Source: ZLKRG08 sp963977625
Lineage (GTDB): Bacteria; Actinomycetota; Actinomycetes; Nanopelagicales; Nanopelagicaceae
NCBI GenBank assembly: GCA_963977625.1
Contig: CAXBPX010000075.1
Location: forward strand, 1-5,455
DNA length: 5,455 nucleotides
Direction of reading: 5' to 3'
Made by a program: the position numbers and the translations under genes. Below are positions 1-5,226 of the stretch, piece after piece; within the stretch, counting starts at the first letter, position 1; each line of letters starts with the position of its first letter. The notes under the pieces were generated by a model. It was given only the letters and a program-made list of their open reading frames with translations, was not told the origin of the DNA and searched no databases.

Positions 1-285
1 GTTGTAAATATCTTGGAGGGGGCAGGGCGTCCTGAAAAAGGCATTCATCGAAAAGTGTTGAGGCCATGGGGTTGGTACGATAGTGTTGATGAAGGTGATC
101 GCTTTAAAGTAAAGCGCATTTTTGTTAAGCCAGGTGCTAGCCTCTCATTGCAAATGCACCATCATCGAGCTGAGCATTGGGTTGTTGTCAAAGGTGTAGC
201 GACGGTCACAGATGAATCTAAAATATTTAAAGTTTTAAAATTAAATAAAGGGATTGTCGGGATTAATTTGATATTTTTTGATTAA
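1..285 (+). CDS. manC: Mannose-1-phosphate guanylyltransferase / type II phosphomannose isomerase, C-terminal part only; cupin domain truncated
   Basis: This is the 3' end of a larger gene: the frame is open from the first base, and the residues before the TTG at 13 still resemble the linker that precedes the ManC/AlgA cupin, so that TTG is probably not the true start. Family enzymes make GDP-mannose from mannose-1-phosphate (N-terminal nucleotidyltransferase domain) and isomerise fructose-6-phosphate to mannose-6-phosphate (C-terminal cupin). Seen here, counting from base 1: the HRKVLRPWGWYDSVDEG block (residues 16-32), then GASLSLQMHHHRAEHW (45-60), which holds the first cupin metal-binding motif (H53-H55, E58). 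From about residue 78 (base 235) similarity stops. The second cupin motif (usually IPxGxxHxLxNxG) and the rest of the domain, roughly 50 residues, are replaced by an AT-encoded tail ending at TAA 283-285. The isomerase half is therefore probably dead. The guanylyltransferase half lies outside the window and may be intact. Family identity is secure; the functional state is inferred. Confidence 0.8.
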   Translation, partial: VVNILEGAGRPEKGIHRKVLRPWGWYDSVDEGDRFKVKRIFVKPGASLSLQMHHHRAEHWVVVKGVATVTDESKIFKVLKLNKGIVGINLIFFD

Positions 286-306
286 TTTAGAGAAAGCAGA
301 TACAAA

Positions 307-1434
307 ATGAAGAAATCACTTGCCACTCTCATTGCGATTATCTGCTTGCCGGTAATTGCATTTAATTCTTATGCCGCACAAGAATGGACACTGACGCAAG
401 ATAATGTAACACTAAATCTTAAAGGTGTTAGCCCGTACGTTGAGAAACTAAGTAGCGGTGCAGACCGCCTTTATTTCGCCAGTGAATCTGCCTTGCCTGA
501 CCCAATCATGGTTATGGATTGCAATGAAGCAAATTGCACTCGTAAATCTATAACTTCACGATTTGGCTCAGACGCCACAATTGTTACTTTAAATAACGGC
601 ACTCGAAAAGTTTTCTTTGTAGAGATGGGTCCATCCGGAAAGAGCATCAAATTTGCAACTTTAGGTGCAGATGGCTTGTCACATGGCGCAGTAAGTGCAC
701 TTGATGTAGATGGCTCTACTGTTAGTCAAAATGAAGGGGCATGGGGAGTACCGGATGCGGTGGTACTTCCAGATGGAAAAGTTCGTGTTTATTGGGTATT
801 TAAAGATCCTGCTACCGGTAAACCAGGTTTACCTGAAGCAGTAATAAGTGCAACTTCGACCGATGCGAGTGCAACTTCATTTAAACGAGATCCTGGATTT
901 CGATTAACTGGCGGCTATGTAGATACAGAAGTATTACGTGCAATTGATGGCGACTGGGTCATGATTGTCTCAACGGGTCCGGGTGCAGGTACTCAGAAGT
1001 TATACATGGCAACTTCAGTTGATGGTTTAACTTGGAAAGTAAATGAAAATGTAATATCAAGTCCTACCGAATCTGCATTGGATCCAACGGGTTATGAAAT
1101 AGAAAAAAATACTTGGCGCATTTATTACGCATCTGCTGCACCAGGCATGGTTGTGGAAAGAATTTACACTTTAAAACGTGCAACTTTGAAACTTAGTGAA
1201 GTTCAGGCAACTCCAACGCCAACTCCAACTCCAACGCCAACTGCATCACAAACTCCGAATGTTGTCGTTTCACAAACTCCATTGCCGACTAATTCAGCAA
1301 CGTTAGTGGCTAAACCTACAAATACTCCGAAATCAGTCGCTAAAAAAATAACGATTACCTGCCTTAAAGGTAAAACTGTGAAGACAGTTACTGCAGTTAA
1401 TCCAAAATGTCCGGCTGGTTATAAGAAGAAGTAA
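307..1434 (+). CDS. Secreted protein of unknown function: signal peptide, probable beta-propeller body, (TP)n linker, Cys/Lys-rich C-terminal tail
   Basis: A 375-residue exported protein that I cannot assign to a named family. Residues 1-24 form a Sec signal peptide (KK, hydrophobic core, then SYAA as a signal peptidase I site). No lipobox is evident; the Cys at 13 sits inside the hydrophobic core. Residues 25-295 contain strand-rich repeats typical of beta-propellers of the GH43/GH32 or sialidase-like kind: GVPDAVVLPDGKVRVYW (147-163), LYMATSVDGLTW (232-243) and LDPTGYEIEKNTWRIYYAS (258-276). Whether it is a glycosidase, a binding protein or neither cannot be told; no complete catalytic triad could be assigned. 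Residues 302-312 are a Thr-Pro repeat, followed by a Ser/Thr/Pro linker to about 345. The last 30 residues hold two cysteines (C352, C368) and end in KKK. A second close cysteine pair is C72/C77. The ATG at 307 is chosen because it gives a full signal peptide; no good Shine-Dalgarno precedes it. It lies 21 nt after the broken manC and may be co-transcribed with it. Confidence 0.85.
   Translation: MKKSLATLIAIICLPVIAFNSYAAQEWTLTQDNVTLNLKGVSPYVEKLSSGADRLYFASESALPDPIMVMDCNEANCTRKSITSRFGSDATIVTLNNGTRKVFFVEMGPSGKSIKFATLGADGLSHGAVSALDVDGSTVSQNEGAWGVPDAVVLPDGKVRVYWVFKDPATGKPGLPEAVISATSTDASATSFKRDPGFRLTGGYVDTEVLRAIDGDWVMIVSTGPGAGTQKLYMATSVDGLTWKVNENVISSPTESALDPTGYEIEKNTWRIYYASAAPGMVVERIYTLKRATLKLSEVQATPTPTPTPTPTASQTPNVVVSQTPLPTNSATLVAKPTNTPKSVAKKITITCLKGKTVKTVTAVNPKCPAGYKKK
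1210..1242 (+). repeat. In-gene hexanucleotide repeat (ACNCCA)5 encoding Thr-Pro
   Basis: Five tandem copies of ACTCCA or ACGCCA plus a sixth ACT encode residues 302-312 (TPTPTPTPTPT) of the secreted protein. The 12-mer ACTCCAACGCCA occurs twice (1210-1221 and 1228-1239) around one ACTCCA. Repeats of this kind act as flexible interdomain linkers and can change length by slippage in units of six bases without breaking the frame. The repeat is directly visible; length variation is inference. Confidence 0.85.
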
Positions 1435-2754
1435 TTATTTAACGCTAGCGAAAGCTTCGTCTAAAACGCTCATTGCTTCTTTTACTAAATCATCGCTAAT
1501 TACTAGCGGTGGTAAGAAGCGAAGTACGTTGCCGTAAGTACCTGCAGTTAGGAATAAAACGCCTTTTGATTGTGCGTACTTAACTACTTTGCCTAATACA
1601 TCGCCATTAGGTTCTTTTGATCCTGGCTGTACTAATTCAATTGCGACCATGGCGCCACGACCGCGAACTTCGCCGATTACTGGGTATTTCTTCTGCATTT
1701 CGGTAAGTGCGCCGACCATGATTTTGCCAATTTCTTTTGCGCGGTTGATTAAATTTTCGGACTTGATAGTTTCGATTGCACCAAGTGCAGCAGCGCATGC
1801 GATTGGATTTCCACCATATGTACCGCCAAGACCTGATGGATGTATTTCGTCCATAATTTCTGCACGACCAGTAACCGCTGCAAGTGGCAGACCACCTGCA
1901 ATACCTTTGGCGGTAGTGATTAAATCTGGTTCGACATTTTCATCATCGCATGCAAACCAAGTGCCGGTGCGCGCAAAACCTGTCTGTACTTCATCGGCAA
2001 TAAATACTGCACCAACTTCTTTAGCGAACTTTGCAAGGCCTGGTAAGAAGCCTTTTGGTGGCACGATAAATCCACCTTCGCCTTGAATTGGTTCGATGCA
2101 GATCGCAGCTAAATTCTTGCCACCAATCTCTTTTTCAATTTTATGAATTACTTCTTCAAGTGCATGTTCGATATTGCCTTCGTGGCGGAATGGATATGCC
2201 ATAGGCATGCGGTAAACCTCTGGGGTAAAGGGTCCGAAACCTTCTTTGTAAGGCATGTTCTTTGCAGTCATCGCCATCGTTAGATTGGTGCGACCGTGAT
2301 AGCCATGTTCGAAAACCACAACTGCTTGGCGCTTGGTGTAATGGCGCGCAATTTTGACCGCATTTTCTAGCGCTTCGGCGCCGGAATTAAATAGTGCGGA
2401 TTTCTTTTTGAACTTTCCAGGAGTTAATTCATTTAATTGTTCGCAAACTTCAATGTAACCTTCGTAAGGCGCGATCATGAAACAGGTGTGTGTGAAATCC
2501 GCAACTTGTTTTTGTACTCGCTCCACAACTTTAGGTGCGCTATTTCCCACATTTACTACTGCAATTCCTGATCCCATATCGATAATTTGATTACCATCAA
2601 CATCCAGCAGAATTCCGCCAGCTGCATGAGTGATTACTGCCGGAAGTGCCATACCGAGGGATGCAGAGACCGCTTCGCTTCGGCGTTTGATAATTTCCTG
2701 AGATTTAGGACCTGGGATTTCGGTAACAAGTTTGCGTTGCTGCGGCACGTTCAT
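1435..2754 (-). CDS. gabT: 4-aminobutyrate--2-oxoglutarate aminotransferase (GABA transaminase)
   Basis: A full-length (439 residues) class III, fold type I, PLP-dependent aminotransferase. GabT moves the amino group of GABA to 2-oxoglutarate, giving succinate semialdehyde and glutamate in the cytoplasm; relatives also accept 5-aminovalerate. Visible marks: NSGAEA (123-128) for cofactor phosphate binding, GYHGRT (151-156) with the aromatic residue that stacks on PLP, EPIQGEGG (221-228), ADEVQTG (253-259) with D254 contacting the pyridine nitrogen, TTAKGIAGG (280-288) with K283 as the Schiff-base lysine, GGTYGGNP (310-317) and LRFLPPL (411-417). All key residues are present. The substrate call rests on overall resemblance to actinobacterial GabT; ornithine and acetylornithine transaminases share the fold. 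No succinate-semialdehyde dehydrogenase gene is adjacent. There is no Shine-Dalgarno before the ATG, and a -10-like hexamer six bases upstream suggests a leaderless message. Its stop codon directly abuts that of the convergent secreted-protein gene. Confidence 0.93.
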   Translation of the reverse strand: MNVPQQRKLVTEIPGPKSQEIIKRRSEAVSASLGMALPAVITHAAGGILLDVDGNQIIDMGSGIAVVNVGNSAPKVVERVQKQVADFTHTCFMIAPYEGYIEVCEQLNELTPGKFKKKSALFNSGAEALENAVKIARHYTKRQAVVVFEHGYHGRTNLTMAMTAKNMPYKEGFGPFTPEVYRMPMAYPFRHEGNIEHALEEVIHKIEKEIGGKNLAAICIEPIQGEGGFIVPPKGFLPGLAKFAKEVGAVFIADEVQTGFARTGTWFACDDENVEPDLITTAKGIAGGLPLAAVTGRAEIMDEIHPSGLGGTYGGNPIACAAALGAIETIKSENLINRAKEIGKIMVGALTEMQKKYPVIGEVRGRGAMVAIELVQPGSKEPNGDVLGKVVKYAQSKGVLFLTAGTYGNVLRFLPPLVISDDLVKEAMSVLDEAFASVK

Positions 2755-2760
2755 TTTTCT

Positions 2761-2789
2761 AGTTTAGCGTTGCCATGAGAGTATTTCCA
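2761..2789 (-). promoter_or_regulatory. Putative promoter of gabT giving a leaderless mRNA
   Basis: On the minus strand TGGAAA (plus 2784-2789, four of six matches to TTGACA) is followed after 17 bases by TAAACT (plus 2761-2766, fitting TAnnnT). Six bases then lead to the ATG at 2754, so transcription would begin at or next to the start codon. Leaderless messages are common in Actinobacteria, and this fits the lack of a ribosome binding site. The hexamers are seen; promoter activity is inferred. Confidence 0.45.
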
Positions 2790-2799
2790 TTAGGATTAA
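2770..2799 (+). promoter_or_regulatory. Possible rip1 operon promoter overlapping the gabT promoter
   Basis: TTGCCA at 2770-2775 matches TTGACA in five of six bases. Two candidate -10 boxes follow: TAGGAT (2791-2796, spacer 15, short) and GATTAA (2794-2799, spacer 18, weak). Either would give a 5' leader of about 45 nt before the rip1 start. The -35 element sits inside the spacer of the putative gabT promoter on the other strand. Weak call based on sequence only. Confidence 0.25.
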
Positions 2800-2838
2800 A
2801 GCAAGATGTCGTAGGGCTCAGCAATGATTTCGCCAACT

Positions 2839-2844
2839 AGGAGG
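2839..2844 (+). promoter_or_regulatory. Strong Shine-Dalgarno (AGGAGG) fixing the TTG start of rip1
   Basis: A perfect AGGAGG lies five bases before the TTG at 2850. It is the best ribosome binding site in the window and decides the start. The next in-frame ATG codes for Met18, inside the first membrane helix and just before the catalytic HEFGH, so starting there would remove the N-terminal half of that helix. Confidence 0.85.
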
Positions 2845-2849
2845 CTAAA

Positions 2850-4040
2850 TTGGCACTTGTCGGAATTTTGCTATTTGTTGCAGCGCTACTTTTTTCAGTA
2901 ATGGTTCATGAATTCGGGCATTACTTCTTCGCAAAACGTTACGGAATGAAAGTAACTGAATTCTTCTTAGGATTCGGAAAAAGAATTTGGTCTACCCAAC
3001 GCGGGGAAACCGAATTTGGCGTGAAAGCGATTCCAGCCGGTGGGTATTGCCGCATCGAAGGCATGACAATTCATGATCAGATGCCTGAAGGCGAAGAGGG
3101 CAGAGCATTTGTGATTGCATCTACCCGCCGAAAACTTTTTGTACTTGGTGCAGGTTCTTTTAATCACTTTGTACTTGGCTTTGTTTTGATTTTAATTATG
3201 TTGGCTGGTGTCGGCACCCGATCTATGTCAACGACCATTCAAGAAATAGTCCCTTGTGTTTCATCAACTACCTCTTGCGCAGCAACTGATCCGGTATCGC
3301 CATCGGTTAAAGCTGGGCTAAAAGCAGGGGATCAAGTCGTAGCAATCAACGGTAAAGAGACCACATCAAATAATTTTTCAAAAGATTTACAAGCAATTCG
3401 AAATCAATCTGGCAAACAATTTACCTTTACCGTAAAGCGCGGTACAGATTTGTTAGATTTGAAAATTACTCCAACTGATCGAACCATTCAGGGATATACC
3501 TATTCATTTATTGGTTTTGTGGCCAAAGAAGCTACTTATCGAATTCCGGTACTAACTGCATTTAAAGATTCCGGAACTATTACTTGGTACATGATTAAGG
3601 AAAGTTTGAAATCGCTCTGGCGCTTACCAGCAATGGTTCCAGAATTGGTCCGCGAAACTTTTGGTGATGCACCACGTGATCCAAATGGACCAGTGGGAAT
3701 TGTGGGTGTTGCACGAGCATCAGGTGAAATCACAAGTAGTTCAAATTTAGGTGCAGCAAATCAGCTTTATATATTCTTAATGATGGTGGCATCTCTAAAT
3801 ATCTTTGTTGGTATTTTCAATTTATTACCGCTCTTGCCATTAGATGGTGGGCATATGGCAATTGCGATTGCAGATGCGCTGCGTTATCGAATCGCCACAA
3901 TTCGCGGTCGCGAAAAACCAGCGCCAATTGATATCAATCGACTTACTCCAATTACGGCAGTGGTATTTGCACTCCTTCTTGGGCTCACCGTGCTCTTACT
4001 CATAGCCGACATTGTTAATCCAATTAGCCTTAATTTATAA
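2850..4040 (+). CDS. rip1: M50 site-2 intramembrane zinc metalloprotease (Rip1/RseP family)
   Basis: A complete 396-residue site-2 protease that cuts membrane-spanning proteins within the bilayer. In mycobacteria Rip1 releases anti-sigma factors and so controls envelope responses; the substrates here are unknown. The active site is split as usual: HEFGH (20-24) in the first membrane helix supplies two zinc ligands and the catalytic Glu21, and NLLPLLPLDGGH (324-335) in a later helix supplies Asp332. A membrane segment lies at about 97-121. One PDZ domain spans about 150-208 (VKAGLKAGDQVVAINGK at 153-169), followed by PVGIVG (281-286) and a last hydrophobic helix at about 369-387. C136 and C143 in the extracytoplasmic stretch before the PDZ domain could form a disulphide. 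The usual AGPxxN turn reads AGSFN (101-105), with Pro replaced by Ser but Asn kept. Start is TTG with AGGAGG. ispG follows after 31 nt; dxr, often just upstream in Actinobacteria, is absent. Confidence 0.94.
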   Translation: MALVGILLFVAALLFSVMVHEFGHYFFAKRYGMKVTEFFLGFGKRIWSTQRGETEFGVKAIPAGGYCRIEGMTIHDQMPEGEEGRAFVIASTRRKLFVLGAGSFNHFVLGFVLILIMLAGVGTRSMSTTIQEIVPCVSSTTSCAATDPVSPSVKAGLKAGDQVVAINGKETTSNNFSKDLQAIRNQSGKQFTFTVKRGTDLLDLKITPTDRTIQGYTYSFIGFVAKEATYRIPVLTAFKDSGTITWYMIKESLKSLWRLPAMVPELVRETFGDAPRDPNGPVGIVGVARASGEITSSSNLGAANQLYIFLMMVASLNIFVGIFNLLPLLPLDGGHMAIAIADALRYRIATIRGREKPAPIDINRLTPITAVVFALLLGLTVLLLIADIVNPISLNL

Positions 4041-4047
4041 AGTTTCA

Positions 4048-4071
4048 CTGCTTTAAGGCAGAATACTGCTC
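4048..4071 (+). promoter_or_regulatory. Repeat-rich leader before ispG, possible internal promoter
   Basis: In the 31-nt gap between rip1 and ispG, CTGC (4048-4051), GCAG (4058-4061) and CTGC (4066-4069) make two overlapping, mutually exclusive inverted repeats; ACTGCT is also repeated directly at 4047-4052 and 4065-4070. The only Shine-Dalgarno-like stretch, AAGG at 4055-4058, is 13 nt from the ATG, which is too far to be convincing. CAGAAT at 4059-4064 could serve as a -10 box ending seven bases before the ATG (leaderless start), but no good -35 box is seen. The function is a guess. Confidence 0.25.
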
Positions 4072-5217
4072 ATGGTTGATCTGGGAATCCCTGAGCTAAA
4101 GACGCTCACTCCGCGCCGCAAAACCAAACAATTAATGGTTGGCAAAGTTGGCGTCGGAAGCAATTACCCAGTTTCGGTGCAATCTATGTGCACCACTCTT
4201 ACGGCAGATGTCAATACAACTCTGCAGCAGATTGCCGAACTAACTGCATCTGGCTGTGAAATTGTGCGCGTAGCTGTACCGTCCCAAGATGATGCAGATG
4301 CGCTGGCGCAAATTGCCAAAAAATCGCAGATACCAGTTATCGCAGATATTCACTTCCAACCAAAATATATTTTTGCCGCAATTGATGCAGGATGCGCGGC
4401 AGTGCGAGTTAACCCAGGAAATATCAAGCAATTTGATGACAAAGTTAAGGAAGTTGCCAAAGCTGCGTTAGATTCAAATACTCCAATTCGAATCGGTGTA
4501 AACGCTGGCTCACTTGATCCGCGTTTATTACAGAAATATGGCAAAGCCACCCCAGAAGCTTTGGTTGAAAGCGCACTTTGGGAAGCGTCTTTATTTGAAG
4601 AACATGGTTTCTCAAACTTTAAAATTTCAGTGAAGCATCATGATCCAGTAACAATGGTTAAGGCATATCGATTACTTGCCGAACGCTGCGATTATCCATT
4701 GCATTTAGGTGTCACAGAAGCAGGGCCAGCATTTCAAGCAACTATTAAATCTGCCACCGCATTTGGCATTCTGCTCTCAGAAGGAATCGGCGACACTATT
4801 CGCGTTTCTATGTCCGCACCACCAGTTGAAGAGGTAAAAGTTGGCATTTCAATTCTGGAATCTCTTGGACTTCGTCAACGTAAATTAGAAATTGTCTCTT
4901 GTCCATCATGTGGTCGCGCCCAAGTTGATGTCTACACATTGGCAGAAAAAGTGCAGGCCGGTTTGCAAGGAATGACCGTGCCACTTCGAGTTGCAGTAAT
5001 GGGTTGTGTTGTTAATGGTCCAGGCGAAGCGCGCGAAGCTGATTTAGGTGTGGCCTCTGGTAACGGTAAGGGTCAGATCTTTGTTAAAGGACAAGTAATT
5101 AAAACAGTTCCAGAATCACAGATTGTTGAAACATTAATTGAAGAAGCGATGCGTCTTGGCGAAGAGATGGAAGCTGCTGGCGTAACTTCAGGTGCACCTT
5201 CAGTGGAAATCAAATAG
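4072..5217 (+). CDS. ispG: 4-hydroxy-3-methylbut-2-en-1-yl diphosphate synthase (IspG/GcpE)
   Basis: A full-length (381 residues) two-domain bacterial IspG. It catalyses the sixth step after DXP in the MEP isoprenoid pathway, the reductive ring opening of MEcPP to HMBPP in the cytoplasm, using a [4Fe-4S] cluster and ferredoxin- or flavodoxin-type electron donors. The N-terminal TIM barrel starts with RRKTKQLMVGKVGVG (15-29) and PVSVQSM (33-39) and includes ADIHF (91-95) and VRVNPGN (111-117). The C-terminal cluster domain has CPSCGR (277-282) and GCVVNGPGEA (311-320). C277, C280 and C312 are the three cluster cysteines and E319 is the fourth ligand, matching the E. coli pattern. No long insertion is present, as expected for the two-domain bacterial form. 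The ATG at 4072 gives the usual LGIPE N-terminus. It sits 31 nt after rip1 and 9 nt before proS, so co-transcription is likely. Confidence 0.97.
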   Translation: MVDLGIPELKTLTPRRKTKQLMVGKVGVGSNYPVSVQSMCTTLTADVNTTLQQIAELTASGCEIVRVAVPSQDDADALAQIAKKSQIPVIADIHFQPKYIFAAIDAGCAAVRVNPGNIKQFDDKVKEVAKAALDSNTPIRIGVNAGSLDPRLLQKYGKATPEALVESALWEASLFEEHGFSNFKISVKHHDPVTMVKAYRLLAERCDYPLHLGVTEAGPAFQATIKSATAFGILLSEGIGDTIRVSMSAPPVEEVKVGISILESLGLRQRKLEIVSCPSCGRAQVDVYTLAEKVQAGLQGMTVPLRVAVMGCVVNGPGEAREADLGVASGNGKGQIFVKGQVIKTVPESQIVETLIEEAMRLGEEMEAAGVTSGAPSVEIK

Positions 5218-5219
5218 GT
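5216..5219 (+). promoter_or_regulatory. Ribosome binding site of proS overlapping the ispG stop codon
   Basis: AGGT at 5216-5219 overlaps the TAG stop of ispG (5215-5217) and lies seven bases before the ATG at 5227. It supports the first ATG over the second in-frame one at 5236, and suggests that ribosomes finishing ispG can re-initiate at proS. Confidence 0.5.
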
Positions 5220-5226
5220 AAAAACC

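Noticed and set aside
13..15. TTG at 13 as the true start of a small stand-alone cupin protein
   Set aside because: The frame is open to the first base and the residues before the TTG resemble the ManC interdomain linker, so a longer gene continuing upstream is the better reading.
254..306. Promoter for the secreted-protein gene (TTGTCG at 254, TTGATA at 268)
   Set aside because: Neither -35-like hexamer has a TAnnnT-type -10 box at 16-18 bases. The region is AT-rich enough to produce such matches by chance.
1380..1480. Bidirectional intrinsic terminator at the convergent junction
   Set aside because: Only 8-base palindromes (ACTGCAGT, CGCTAGCG) and a small CGAA/TTCG stem are present, without a following U-tract. 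This is not sufficient for a terminator call.
1589..2086. Long plus-strand open frame (165 codons) inside gabT
   Set aside because: It lies wholly antisense to an intact gabT. The product is Pro/Ser-rich with no domain resemblance and looks like a shadow of the real gene; no ribosome binding site supports it.
2587..2778. Plus-strand open frame over the gabT 5' end
   Set aside because: It is antisense to conserved gabT codons, has no recognisable protein features, and has no supporting start signal.
2824..2901. Short ATG frame (25 codons) overlapping the rip1 start, possible upstream ORF
   Set aside because: It has no Shine-Dalgarno, and it runs out of frame across the strong AGGAGG and the rip1 start. 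Chance occurrence is more likely than a regulatory leader peptide.
2967..3733. Minus-strand open frames inside rip1 (2967-3167 and 3536-3733)
   Set aside because: They are antisense shadows of a conserved gene, with no start signals and no protein-like features.
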